Assembly (NCBI GenBank): GCA_026214975.1
Contig: JAOBSW010000484.1
Span: 40,467-104,466 of the forward strand
Origin: Gentiana macrophylla
Taxonomy: Eukaryota; Streptophyta; Magnoliopsida; Gentianales; Gentianaceae
DNA length: 64,000 nucleotides
Reading direction: 5' to 3'
Both the position numbers and the translations under genes were made by a program. Below the pieces are notes generated by a model. The model searched no databases, had not been told where the DNA came from, and was given only the letters and a program-made list of their open reading frames with translations. How positions within the stretch are numbered: the stretch's first letter is position 1; every line of letters starts with the position of its first letter. Below are positions 11,376-23,010 of the stretch, piece after piece.

Positions 11376-13003
11376 TGACGACGGTCAAATTTATACCTTT
11401 ATTTACCTATTGATTACCCCCGATTCTTGCTTAAATAGGCTTTAAATGGTTAATAATTAGTCGCCTCGTGCATAAATTACACCCGAACCGAGTTACGACT
11501 CGTTATTATGTAATTAGCCATTTTATTATATTATTTGATATTACAAGCCTTGTTTTATGGTTTATTTATAGTGGGCTTGATTCGGAAGCAATTTAGCTGG
11601 ACTTCGGAGTGGATAAAAGCACCGAAATGGACCAGGAACGGACCAGTAACGGCCCAGGAGAATCCTCAGGCTCGCTGGCAGCGAACCCTGCTCTGGCTGC
11701 CAGCGAGTTGACTAAATTGTCCCTGCTTCTCCAGACGCGTTTTCTATCTCATTAGGGTTTAGGATTTACGAATTAGGTCGGCTGACGGCTATTCTAAGTC
11801 GGTTTACAGCCTATATAAACTCCCTTTCATTAGTCAGTTTGTACATCGACTCATAACACAAATTATAAGTTTTTCAGAGCAGTTTGTATACAAATTTCCA
11901 GCAGCAATAATGTGAGTTATTTGTATTTATTTCTTCTTTGTTTGCTGTAATTAGATCCCCCCCAATTATTGTCTATCGTTTGAGGTTGTTCGTTCTTCAC
12001 GAGCGATGTAGATCTAAAGTGCGATATGAGGCGGTGGGGATTCCTTGTCTATAAGGATCCACACGCCTGAGATCTGTTATCCGGTGACCTATAGATGACT
12101 TTGGTATGATCGACAATGTGTTTTTAGTAGATCTATATAATTGCTTTATGAATCTCTATTTTATCCGTTACGTATGTAGAAACGCTAAGATTTAGGTTTT
12201 CGCCGCGTCAATCTAGCCACGTCTTTATGGTGTGATTGTCCACCTACAATTTCTTGTCTTAGTAGGTATGGCTACGGCTACGTTGCTCGTCTGTTTTAAT
12301 TAGCGTATTATTAGGAAATACCAATATAGTGCTCCTAGGTCGGCTCATGAATTGATATTCCGGAACTTTCAGCGAGATCTAGATCTGTTCTGTATTTGGG
12401 AATTGTCGACACCTAGTTATACGTAAATCGTAGATTAACATGAGACCGTGCAGGTAATTGTTAATGGGACAGAGACTGATGCGATCGCCTACGAAGTACG
12501 CCTAACCACATGAATGTTGCCTAGGTGAAGAATACGGTTAATATCGGCATCCATAGTTTTGTAAGCGTGCGAGTTATATGAGATAGAGGCCTACGAAGCG
12601 AAGTCACGTAATATAGAACAGTGATCTAGATGACCTAACCGGAGCTAGATCTAGTTTAGGGGATGACTCCTGTAGCCAATATAAAAGAAATACGAATCGG
12701 ATTAATAGTTGTCGAGTCTAGCTTAATTATATAGAATCTTTAGATCCAAAAGATAACATAATAATTGGGGAGGTTAATTACGTTGTTTGTGTCGTGTCCT
12801 TTATCTTTCTTGTCTTTTGTTGGTCGTAGACCGCTTTGTGTCCTTGACATGAATGATTAATTGTTTGTATATAAATGACCCATAATTGGTTCCCTGTGGG
12901 ATCGACCTTGATTCGCTATAGCTATACTACGATGGACCTAGTCCTCTTGCTAGTATTGGTTTATGGTGGTCAAGTGTTTTATTATCACTTGATCTCGTCA
13001 TCA
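11376..13003 (+). repeat. 5' LTR of the 11-18 kb element
   Basis: Starts TGACGACGGTCAAATTT, ends GATCTCGTCATCA. TATA box CTATATAAACTCCC at 11811. It differs from the right copy by scattered substitutions and small indels, so the insertion is not recent. The preceding AAACC is the target duplication. Confidence 0.92.
11811..11820 (+). promoter_or_regulatory. TATA box in the LTR promoter
   Basis: CTATATAAAC; the same sequence sits at the same LTR position in the right copy (17151-17160), so it was conserved through the last transposition. Transcription would start about 30 bases downstream. Confidence 0.6.
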
Positions 13004-13010
13004 AGTTTTT

Positions 13011-13030
13011 TGGCGCCGTTGCCGGGAACC
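13011..13030 (+). other. Primer binding site, tRNA-Asp type
   Basis: TGGCGCCGTTGCCGGGAACC begins seven bases after the 5' LTR. TGGCGCCGTTGCCGGGGA is the complement of the 3' end of plant tRNA-Asp, widely used by Athila/Tat elements; the 3' part here differs slightly. Confidence 0.8.
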
Positions 13031-16000
13031 AACGGTCAATTTTATATATAAATAATTTTTATTCATGTTAAGTTTTTCTGTTTTAGAGTTTGTTTTTACG
13101 TTTTGAGTCACTCTGGTTATGCGCTCTGTGTAAAATTCGGATGCTAAAAAAGCGGTTTCGCTCCCGGTGAGACTACCTCTCATTGCCGGTGAGCTGGTCG
13201 ATTTTACGGGATTTCGGCGTGTCGGTTTATCTTTGTATGTTTAATCCATAAGTCGATGGCGCGCATGAGAAACCATGTTAAATTCGATCTCTGATCTATT
13301 TGTTTTTGTTTTTCTTACGTTTGCGAAACCAGGAAACAATAATCCGAGTCGATAATTTTTAGGGTATTTGAGAAAATAACCTAGCAACATGTGGAGCTAC
13401 GAATCTACGATGGGAAAAGTGATGTAAGCAATACCTTTAAAGCACCAAGATGGCTCCGGAAAAAAGAAAGAAAGAAAAGAAGAATTAAAAGGCTTAAATT
13501 CTTCGTGGTATAATATTAAAGGCAAGGTACTACCTTTTTTGGCTTATGTTTTACTATCTTTTGGTTTTTTGAACATAAGTTAGCCTATACATGAACCTGA
13601 GTATGAATCTTAACCCGGAGTTGGTTTGTAAGATTAATTTATTAGTGTGGAAGGTTCTGCCCCAAATCTGTCTCATCTAGAGGGTGTAGGGAAACATGTA
13701 GTCGTTGAAAGAAAGCAGTGAATAAAGAGTTCCTCGTAGTTCTGTTAAAATCTCTTTGTCCTATGCATGAGATTGCTTCTAGTGGCCATGTGAGCAACAA
13801 TTTGTGTAGTTTTTAAGAATTCTCAATCAAAAGAAGACATTGAGTTTTGAGAGAGCATAATGAAGCAGCATTATAGAGGATATGATTAAAATGGGTCCCT
13901 AGGACTAAAATCTGCCTAGAATTCACTAGTTCCTAAAACGAGAGCCGAGGTAAGAGCTTTGTATAAATGGTATGGATAAATGTTGTTTCCTAGGTCTCAC
14001 AACCAAGGGAAGGATATTAATCCGCAAATGCGACGAGCCCACCTCATATAATGCTCAAGGGGTCAACATCTGACGATCCAAGAATGATAACTGATAAGGA
14101 TAATTTTTGGAAAGTCGAGCTGAGGACTTTAAACTCAGAACTACTTCGTAAAACCCTTAGGATTTCTTTTTAGTTTTTTTTTAGGTTTTGTTTTCTTTGA
14201 GTCAAATAAGAGTAACGTGACATGTGTTGAGGTTTTTTATTTGCCGTGTTCCGATGACCATTAGGCTAAGGATGTGCAAAACCTTTTTACTCAATATAGG
14301 CCACGTGAAATAGAGTTTCTTAGGAGAGTCGAGAAATTGCTAAAGAAAAGGAAATTTAGCAATCAACATTAAGATGGAAGCATTAAGAGAGCTTGAGAAT
14401 TACTGAAAATGTAACAGAGAATGATTGGTGCGAACAAGAACGCTTTTTGGTCAAAACTTTTTAGCATGGTGATCCGAGTGAAAATCCAAAGTTGTGTGCA
14501 ATTCGTTCTGCAACTACCCTTATCCTTTCCCTTATACCTTTTCACCCTTTTCTATCTGCCTCACAAACCACATTTCTAACCATTCTTTCATTCCCTCTCT
14601 TTCTTTCTATCTATTTCACTCTCCCACCCTAGCCCAATCCCTATACACTACCTACCCAACAAATTTCCTTAACCAATACCCACCCAAAACATAATTTCTT
14701 ACCCACCCTTTATCTTCCCTTTATCTTTTCTTACCATCCTTATATATATCTTTTTCTAAACCCATCATACTCTCAACCTCCATGTTGTTTACAAAATACC
14801 CTTGTGTTGCGGAATTAGTAAACTGCTAAGTTTTAATGCTTATCTTTTATCACTTTGATCTTCATGATCCTAGCTGGGGTAAGTGTAGCTCTAAAACTAG
14901 CTAGGTTTTAACAGTTTTTGGGTCGATCAAACTACCACTTATCTTTCTACCGGAAGTTTTCAATTTCACAATTTTTTTGGCCATTCCGGCACATATCGAT
15001 GATGAGTTTTGTTCTAAAATATCACACCGATCCGACCTTGTTGATGACGTTGAGAACTTCTACATGCTAAATTGGGTAATTCATAATTTCGAGGAGTAGC
15101 TACATCTCCCTAGGTTGTTGATATCCAATCCAAACGTGAAGAGTCTGCGCTAAGTATCTGATTTTATCTTTAGCCAATAGGTCACATTCTATCTGTTATA
15201 CCTTACCAAGATTCTCTTTAACACTGGTTTGAATACCTTGTCGATCCAGTCCACCTCGTGTTTTTCCACATGGGGTAATGCTTTTTGATCTTTGTCTTCT
15301 CCACCTGGTTTCAAGAATATTTATGTGGTGGAGGATATCGATGAAGACTATAATCTTTTGTTGATTATTTTTCTTTCTATTTAGTATTTTTCTTTTTTGA
15401 GTCCGTATATCCTTTATCTTATTCGTTTTAGTAATTCGTGTCTGAACGAGTAGTTTTAATGCTATAAAATAAACATTGTGAGGGCTTAAACATCGGTTTG
15501 AGGTTTATTTTATTCCTTTCTTGCCCCTTTTTGATTATTACTTTTTTGGGCTATGTAATGTGAGTTTGAGCTTTGTTGAAGATTTGTTTTGCAGCGATAT
15601 ATATCTGGTTAGGTCCGTGGTTTGTAGAGTGCCCCGAAGTTCATCGACTTGTTCCACTACCACGCTTGACCGAAGCTAAGTTCCTATCTTTATTTTATTT
15701 TATACATTGAGGACAATGCATCGTTTAAGTGGGGGGTACGAGTCACTTAGCTTCCGAATATCAAATAATTAATAAATGTCTAAAAATTAAAATTTTAAGC
15801 AAGAATCACATTTCCTTTTGAGAAAATATGAGCATGTATAGATAATGAAAGAAGCTCTTAAGCATAATTATAACTTATTTTTGCAAGGCTATCTTCAGAA
15901 TTGTTTAGTAAATATCATATCACGCTATGTGAGTAGTTTTGTATTAAACATATATTTTGTCGTGGAATCAACCTCTTTAAGCACGTATAACTTGAATGCT

Positions 16001-16706
16001 AAGTCTGAAAGGTTAGGTGAAAAATTATTTTTTCCGGAAGGTTGAAACATGAACTACTTGACTTTGTGATTACTTCTTCTTGTCATACTTCCGATAAGGC
16101 TAATATCGATGATTGTGAAGCAAAAACAGGGCAAGAAAAAAAAAAGGATTTTGTTTATATAAAAAATGAGTAAATAAAGTAAAAAGTGAGGAATAATATG
16201 AGCGTTTAGGTTAGAGACTGCTAAACCGACGGAGCATAAGATGCACGGTTTTAAAACAAGGCAGTAGGGTAGCAAATTCGTGGAGATTTGAAGGTAGTTG
16301 CTTGCTAGGCACCCACCATTGCAAGTTACTATCCTAGAATCTATGCGGCCACGGCAAAGAAACAAACGTGAACTAAAGTTTCTTGGTTTCCAAATCCGCC
16401 CGCTTCACTAGAATGCGGTATTACACTGTATTATTTGTTAACGATAAGAGGCGTCACAAAGTTTTGAGTGGTGAAAGTTGCATCTAGAGGACATTATAAT
16501 TGAATCTCTCTATTTCAAATACTCTGCATGACGGTTATATCACACACACGTTGATTCAATGATGAAATAGTGGTTAATGCCTAAGCCCGACAAGCGTGTT
16601 TGCTATTTTATTTACTTTGGAATTTTGAATGAGCACTGCTATCAATTAGTAAATTATGTTTGGTGGTTCTTTCGCTATACGTGTTTGCTCGGGACGATCA
16701 AAGGCT
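13031..16706 (+). other. Non-coding interior of the 11-18 kb element
   Basis: About 3.7 kb with only short, unconvincing open frames. A strongly pyrimidine-rich, cytosine-loaded tract covers about 14500-14790. A phrase reading ACATTGAGGACAATGC, followed by AAGTGGGGGG, at about 15703-15737 resembles a segment found before the 3' LTR in Athila/Tat elements. I recognise no protein domain. Confidence 0.6.
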
Positions 16707-16718
16707 AAGTGGGGGTAG
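16707..16718 (+). other. Polypurine tract of the 11-18 kb element
   Basis: AAGTGGGGGTAG lies immediately before the 3' LTR start at 16720, the expected site for plus-strand priming. Confidence 0.75.
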
Positions 16719-16719
16719 T

Positions 16720-18347
16720 TGATGACGGTCAACTTTATACCTTTATTTACCTATTGATTACCCCGATTCTAGCTTAAATAGACTTTAAGTGGTTAATAAT
16801 TAGTCGTCTCGTGCATATATTACACCCGAACGAGTTACGACTCGTTATTATGTAATTAGCCATTTTATTATATTATTTGATATTACAAGCCTTGTTTTAT
16901 GGTTTATTTATAGTGGGCTTGATTCGGAAGCAATTTTATTTGGACTTGAGTGGATAAAAGCACCAAAGCGAACCGAGGAGCGGACCGAGAGCGACCGGGA
17001 GAATCCTCGGGCTCATTTGGCGTGAGCCCCGCTCTGGCTGCCAAATGAGTTGACTAAATTGTCCCCGCTTCTCAGGCGCGTTTTCTATCTCGTTAGGGTT
17101 TAGGATTTGAATTAGTCAGTGGTGAAGGCTATTCTAAGTCGGTTTCTGACCTATATAAACTCCCTTTCATTAGTCGGTTTGTACATCAACTCATAACACA
17201 AATTATAAGTTTTTCAGAGCAGTTTGTATACAAATTTCCAGCAGCAATAATGTGAGTTATTTGTATTTATTTCTTCTTTGTTTGCTGTAATTAGATCCCC
17301 CCAATTATTGTCTATCGTTTGAGGTTGTTCGTTCTTCACCGAATGATGTAGATCTAAGGGTACGATATGAGGCAGTGGGGATTCCTTGTCTATAAGGATC
17401 CACACGCCCAGATCTATTATCCGGTGACCTATAGATGACTTTGGTATGATCGACAATCGTGTTTTTAGTAGATCTATATAATTTCTTTATGAATCTCTAT
17501 TTTATCCGTTACGTATGTAGAAACGTTAAGATTTAGGTTTTCGCCGCATCAATCTAGCCACGTCTTTATGGTGTGATTGTCCACCTACAATTTCTTGTCT
17601 TAGTAGGTATGGCTACGGCTATGTTGCTCATCTGTTTTAATTAGCGTATTATTAGGAAATACCAATATAGGGCTCCTAGGTCGGCTCATGAATTGATCTT
17701 CCGGGACTTTCAGCGAGATCTAGATCTGTTCCGTATTTGGGAATTGTCGACACCTAGTTATACGTAAATCGTAGATTAGCATGAGACCGTGCAGGTAATT
17801 GTTAATGGGACAGAGACTGATGCGATCGCCTAGGAAGTACGCCTAACCACATGAATGTTGCCTAGGTGAGGAATACGGTTAATATCGGCATCCCTAGTTT
17901 TGTAAGCATGCGAGTTATATGAGATAGAGGCCTACGAAGCGAAGTCACGTAATGTAGCATAGTGATCTAGATGGCCTAACCGGAGCTAGATCTAGTTTAG
18001 GGGATGACTCCCGTAGCCAATATAAAAGAAATACGAATCAGGTTAATTGTTGTCGAGTCTAGCTTAATTATATAGAATCTCTAGATCCAAACGATAACAT
18101 AATAATTGGGGAGGTTAATTACGTTGTTTGTGTCGTGTCCTTTATCTTTCTTGTCTTTTGTTGGTCATAGACCGCTTTGTGTCCTTGACATGAATGATTA
18201 ATTGTTTGTATATAAATGACCCACAATTGGTTCCTGTGGGATCGACCTTGATTCATTATATTTATATACTACGATGGGACCTAGTCCTCTTGCTAGTATT
18301 GGTTTATGGTGGTCAAGTATTTTATTATCACTTGATCTACGTCATCA
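16720..18347 (+). repeat. 3' LTR of the 11-18 kb element
   Basis: Starts TGATGACGGTCAAC, ends CTACGTCATCA, then AAACC. Its length equals that of the 5' copy (1,628 bp) although small compensating indels occur between them. TATA box at 17151-17160. Confidence 0.92.
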
Positions 18348-19180
18348 AAACCCAATTTGTGCATCATAAAGGAAATGAAAGACCATTCAACCCTATCAAA
18401 ATCCTTAGAAATGTCAAGATTTAAGGCCATAAGGAAGTTATGGCCTTGCCTTTTGTTAACCATATAGTGAATGGTCTCACAAGCAATGATGTAACTGTCA
18501 AGGATTTGTCAATTTGAAATAAAAACATTTTTGTTCTCGTAGATGTAAAGAGGTACGACTTTTTTTTAATCCCGCTTGCTAAGATTTTATAGAAAAATTT
18601 GTAAATCACATTGCATAAACTCATAGGTCTAAATCGGGAGACCTCATTACCTCTTGGGGTCTTGGGAATGAGGGTGATGCAAGTGTGACTAAGTTCTTTA
18701 ATGAGCTTGCCACAATTGAAAATGTCAATTTTCTTTTCTAACAAAAATAGCTTTTGTAAAAACCCGTGGACATGCCATATGCCCTGGAGTTGACGGGCAT
18801 AAGTTTCTCATTGGACAACCTTCATATTTCGAAAGTGTTGCAGGCCCTCAAGCTGAGTGTCAGAAGCCTGAAAAAGAGTAGAGAGATAAGCATCATACTC
18901 GAATTTATACCATTCTTATCAGTGCACGTCCAAGAGTCAGATCCTTGATTCTTTTATCATACTAAAATAATTTTTTTTCTACCATTGACAACTGAGTGAA
19001 AATAATTGGTGTTCTTGTCGCCTTCTCTGAGACACCTCACTATTGAGTTTTGTTTCCAATAGATTTCCACATTAGCATGGGCTTATTTGAGTTTTTTCTT
19101 TGTAGACAAGATCATATCTTTAGAGTCCCCATCGAAATAGGCTTCAAGAATCTACTTCTTTGAACATTGTTCAAAAACTT
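18348..19180 (-). pseudogene. L1-type LINE reverse transcriptase fragment, part 1
   Basis: Minus-strand translation across frames gives, in order, the linker LREGDKNTNYFHSVVNGR, a P-D-G-M/STGFYKSY block, ITLIPKTPRGNEVSRFRP, and LDISKDFDRVEWSF followed by MMHKLGF. These are the hallmark words of plant L1-type LINE reverse transcriptase. Frames change several times and stops are present. The 3' continuation lies at 11237-11375, beyond the inserted LTR element. The 5' end, with the endonuclease, is not visible to the right of about 19180. Confidence 0.85.
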
Positions 19181-19261
19181 AAACTTAATTCAAACGAGTT
19201 GATTTACTCTTATCGGAAGTGTTATTGATGATGTCGAGCTATGTTAGCTCGTATTTTTGTT

Positions 19262-19563
19262 TATTAGAAGATAAAATAGGATAAGGACGGTTGTAGACAA
19301 ATGAGATAAAGAGATGTCAAAAGAAAGGAGATAATTGTTTTATTATTAAGTTTAGATATAATTGTTTTTTTTTTTAGGGATAGATATAACTGTTTTGAAT
19401 AAAAGGTTAATGATTTATTTTTAAATTATCTTAGGATAAGATATGAGTATTATCTTTAAATTAAGACTTATCTCCTATATAAAGAGAAGTAGTGTAATCA
19501 TTTTATTCAATTCAATGAAAGAGCGTTTTAGAGTTTTGTATGATGCAATTTTGATTTTCTTTA
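19262..19563 (+). repeat. Left LTR of the TRIM-like element
   Basis: Starts TATTAGAAGATAAAAT (TGTTAGAAG would be the usual form) and runs to CTTTA just before the primer site. TATA-like CCTATATAAAGAG at about 19474. It is about 60 bp longer than the right copy because of a T-rich insertion near 19365-19390 and an extra AT-rich stretch near 19490-19520. Confidence 0.75.
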
Positions 19564-19576
19564 TGGTATCGAAGCC
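19564..19576 (+). other. Primer binding site of the TRIM-like element
   Basis: TGGTATCGAAGCC, close to the plant initiator-methionine primer site TGGTATCAGAGCC, directly after the left LTR. Confidence 0.7.
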
Positions 19577-19818
19577 CAGGACGAAGGTTCGTAAGCCTTA
19601 ACATTGGTGAACTCTCGCCCGTCCTCGCCTGTTTTTTTCCGCTTCGCTTTTAAATATCACCATCCTATTCATTCAATTGTTCCAAGTGCCCGGCATAGTT
19701 CCTGCTTCTTTTTTAGCGTCATTTTTTTTCCCATATATTATGGTGTTCATCCCTTTGCTATCGTCTAAAAATTCCCATGCCATTTGTTTCTTTGCATACA
19801 TGATCGATGCATTAATAA

Positions 19819-19840
19819 ACAAAAAAAAAAAAAAAAAAAA

Positions 19841-19881
<41 letters not shown>
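19819..19881 (+). repeat. Poly-A followed by (AAC)n microsatellite
   Basis: A run of more than 20 A is followed by about a dozen AAC triplets, then a few A-rich bases. It gives an artificial polyasparagine reading on one strand and polyleucine on the other; neither is a gene. Confidence 0.95.
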
Positions 19882-19882
<1 letters not shown>

Positions 19883-20240
19883 AAACAAAACCAACTCAAG
19901 ACCAAGAACCATCCAATCTATTTGTTTTGATTCCAGCTATTCACGAGTCAAACGCTGATCTTTATTTTTAAAAAAAATAAAAAAATTAGGGTGGTGTCGA
20001 TCTTTATCATCCTCAGTCCAAATAATTTTATTTTAGTAGTTTTTTCAATGAATAAATGATCTTAAATATAGCAACATTATATTTTTTTTGGCATCCAATA
20101 TCTGCTGCATCTCTTTTTTAGATTCATCTGAATGCAGATTTAATGGAACAACCGATCACAGTTGGAGGCAACAACACAACACAACAAGACTCCCGGAAGA
20201 GCCGGTTCGAAATACGTGCGCCGAGAAAGTCAAACATCAT

Positions 20241-20332
20241 AACTAATGGACTCCGGAAAAACCATCAGAGTGGAGATGCCCTCCAAAAACATACAACTAA
20301 TGGACGGCGGAAGAACCGCCGGTGTAGAGATG
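20241..20332 (+). repeat. Tandem 54-bp units, left part
   Basis: Two units beginning AACTAATGGAC at 20241 and 20295, each continuing GGAAGAACC...GTGGAGATGCC. The second is cut after AGATG by the gypsy element and resumes at 25387. A more degenerate relative lies just upstream (20190-20240). Confidence 0.85.
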
Positions 20333-20567
20333 TGTTAGGACTTAAGTGTTCCTAGGTGTTAGTGTGTTTACTCCTTTTACCTCCTTGAGCCAAGAGGTAT
20401 ATAAGGAAGGTGTGTGTTGTAATAATTGCTCACTTTTGATATTAATAAAACTCTACTTTCCCGCCTATTTCCCTTCTTCTCCAATTCTCTCTGTTCTTTC
20501 CCCAATTTCCTCTCCTCTATCCCCCAGAATTCGTCTCAAAACCCTAGTTAGGATCCTCATCCTAACA
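20333..20567 (+). repeat. 5' LTR of the chromovirus
   Basis: TGTTAGGACTTAAG...CATCCTAACA. TATA-like GGTATATAAGG at about 20395-20405, followed by a pyrimidine-rich stretch. Preceded by the target duplication AGATG. Confidence 0.95.
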
Positions 20568-20568
20568 T

Positions 20569-20581
20569 CCGGTATCGAGAT
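20569..20581 (+). other. Primer binding site of the chromovirus
   Basis: CCGGTATCGAGAT starts two bases after the LTR and resembles the methionine-type site TGGTATCAGAGC, with mismatches. Confidence 0.5.
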
Positions 20582-20605
20582 TTCTCTGCACTGTGATTGT
20601 TCGCA

Positions 20606-21780
20606 ATGGCGCCAAATCGATAGAAGAGCTTGAGCGAATCAACGAGAGAAAATGACCGAGGAATTCACTTACGTATGGAAGAGATGCGAGTCCGAGTTGA
20701 TCAATCGATCGGAAATCGATTCGAAGGTGGAGGTTCATATACTGAAGGTCGAATCGCATGCGTTGAAGGTTGAGGATCAACTGGATTCTTTGAAACAAAT
20801 GATCAAGCAGGTTGATCGACAAGGACAATAAGAAACCAGAAATTCCTTTCGAAGCTCTGCTGCGAGTCTTTGGTGATGGAATACTCCCTACTCCTCCATT
20901 AAGACAAGACTCGGTCGAACCATCGAGGTTAATTTGAGTTATGAACCTCATTACAAGGCTTCAAGATCGATTTTCCTCTGTTTAATGGAGATTCTCCAAT
21001 GGAGTGGGTTAGAAGGAGTGAAAGATATTTCCAAATTCATGATACTCCCGATAATCGGAGAAGGTCAATTATGCAGAAATGCACCTTCGAGGAGTCGCGG
21101 ATGTGTGGTTTGGAGGTCTTAGAATGAGTTACCTCACATCACTTGGCCTACGATGAGAGATGAAGTTTTAAAGAGGTTTGGTTGTAAATCCATGGACATG
21201 GCGGTTGATGATTTCCATCGGTTGAAGCGAGGTAGGGTTCGTTGATGAGTACCTGGCGAGTTTGAAGAATTGAGGACATTAGTACGGATGCAATGCCCTA
21301 GGCGGCGGACTATCATTACATCTCTGTTTCATTAGAGGTCTCAAACCGTAAATCAAATCAATGGTAAGATTGATGAATCCGGATTCGATGTCATCTGCTT
21401 GTGGATCTTTGCAAGGTGCCAGGAATGCGTCCTACTATCCTTAAATCACAAACCTCGCCTAAGATTTCATATTCTCTTTGGGCCAGTCGATGACCACTCA
21501 TGTTCCTAAGGTGTTCGATAAAATGCCACGGTTAGAATACAAGCAACCGGACCCCAAACCATCTTTACAAAGGCTATAACACCAAAAAAGAGATACATGA
21601 TAAGAGAGCCAAAGGGTTTGTGTTTCGGTGTGATGAGAAGTACACCCGGGGCACAAGTGTAGACAGAGAGGCACATCCATTTCATTGTAGCAGAGGATGA
21701 AGAATTTGTTGGTGAGGATGATTATACTACTGGCCTTGCCGGATGACTCTCCAAATACATCTCAGGTCTCAGTTGATGCT
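20606..21780 (+). pseudogene. Chromovirus gag region
   Basis: The start at 20606 encodes MAPNR and then hits a stop at 20621; past that stop the frame continues with KSLSESTRENDRG. Further recognisable Gag pieces, in changing frames, are FNGDSPMEWVRRSERYFQ near 20980-21035, AEMHLRGVADVWFGGLR near 21075-21125, and VDEYLARFEELRTL near 21240-21280. At least four frame changes or stops break it. Gag would form the particle that packages the element RNA. Confidence 0.75.
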
Positions 21781-21950
21781 TATTCGAACTGACTGGACAG
21801 ACAACTCCTAATACCTTCAAAATCAGTGGCCTGATCAAGAAGAAACAAGTAGAAATCTTGATAGATAGTGGAGCATCTCATTCCTTTTTGGATTACAAGG
21901 TGGCCAAAGATGCTGGTTGCAACATAATGCTTAGTAATCCTATGATTATC
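21781..21950 (+). pseudogene. Chromovirus aspartic protease region
   Basis: Encodes ILIDSGASHSFLD with the DSG catalytic motif at about 21864-21872, then VAKDAGCNI. Typical of gypsy retropepsins, which have D-S/T-G and cleave the polyprotein. A TGA near 21956 and a frame change separate it from the reverse transcriptase part. Confidence 0.75.
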
Positions 21951-21952
21951 AC

Positions 21953-23010
21953 GTGATGAGAGATGGAAATTCCATAAGAAGTGAATCTAAGTGTCCCAAT
22001 CTTCCCTGGTCAATGCAAGGATTCCAGTTTAAACAAGATATCAGACTCCTCAAACTCAGGGGTTGTGATATGGTTTTGGGTGTGGACTGGTTAGGGCAAT
22101 ATAGTCCAGTCACATTTAACTTCAATTCCATGTGCCTGACATTAACCAAGGATGGGGAGCAGGTTAATCTTTCTGGCAAACCAGACATTGGACAACTTAA
22201 GATGATCAGTTGCAAAAAGTTGGTTCAAACTTTGAGGAATGGCACTTGTGGATTAGTAGGATGTCTAAATCAGATCCAAGCAGAGCATGAGTCAACTGTT
22301 CCCACCCCTCTGGAGCCCCTACTCACAGAATTCCATGATGTCTTTGCTAATCCTACAAGCTTACCTCCAGAAAGGGGTTGTGAACATTCTATTATATTGA
22401 AGGAGGGGGCATCACCAGTAAAGATCAGACCCTACAGGTATACTTATACACAGAAGGATGACATTGAGAAGATAGTGTCTGAGATGTTAGAACAGGGCAT
22501 AGTCCAACACAGAAGTAGCCCTTTTGCTTCTCCCATGCTCCTAGTTAAGAAAAAGGATGGGACATGGAGGGGGTGTGTAGATTACAGAAAACTTAATGAC
22601 CTGACAGTCAAGGACAGGTATCCTATCCCAATTATAGATGATTTGTTAGATGAATTGGGAAAGGCCGGGTTTTTCAAAATTGATTTGAGATCCGGTTTCC
22701 ACGGATCCTCATGAGCAGGGGTGATATCTGTAAACTTGACCTTTGTCACTCATCATGGCCACTTTGAATTCTTGGTCATGCCTTTCGGGTTAACTAATGC
22801 TCCTGCTACTTTTCAAAGGAACATGAATGAGCTGCTCAGGCCTTTCCTCAGAAAGTTTGTACTAGTGTTTTTTGATGACATCTTAATTTACAGCACTGAC
22901 ATGAAACAACACTTGGTACATCTCAGGGCAGTTCTGGAGGTGCTCAGGAAACACTCTTTTATGCCAAGATGTCAAAATGCTCTTTTGGGCAGGACAAGGT
23001 GGAGTATTTG
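21953..23010 (+). pseudogene. Chromovirus reverse transcriptase region
   Basis: The first frame (21953-22714) covers [15 protein letters not shown], the fingers block [17 protein letters not shown] and the first catalytic aspartate in [12 protein letters not shown] local frame excursion at about 22700-22745 creates a TGA: shifting one base restores MSRGDICK, the expected next words, so two compensating indels are likely. The second frame (22721 on) holds [20 protein letters not shown] and the catalytic [10 protein letters not shown] further single-base break at about 22965 precedes the frame beginning [10 protein letters not shown]. Confidence 0.9.

Larger units (their letters stand above)
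11376..18347 (+). mobile_element. Large non-coding LTR retrotransposon (LARD-like, tRNA-Asp primer)
   Basis: Two 1,628-bp direct repeats (11376-13003 and 16720-18347) with TG...CA ends flank a 3.7-kb interior. The five bases AAACC occur on both outer sides (11371-11375 and 18348-18352), an exact target duplication. A primer site and a polypurine tract lie in the correct places for plus-strand orientation. I found no gag, protease, reverse transcriptase or integrase motif in any frame, so this is a large retrotransposon derivative that depended on proteins of another element. The tRNA-Asp-type primer site and a polypurine-like GTGGGGGGTAC at 15731-15741 recall Athila/Tat gypsy elements; the kinship is inference. 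Confidence 0.9.

Noticed and set aside
19677..19958. Open frames with polyasparagine (plus) and polyleucine (minus)
   Set aside because: Both arise from the poly-A/AAC microsatellite.
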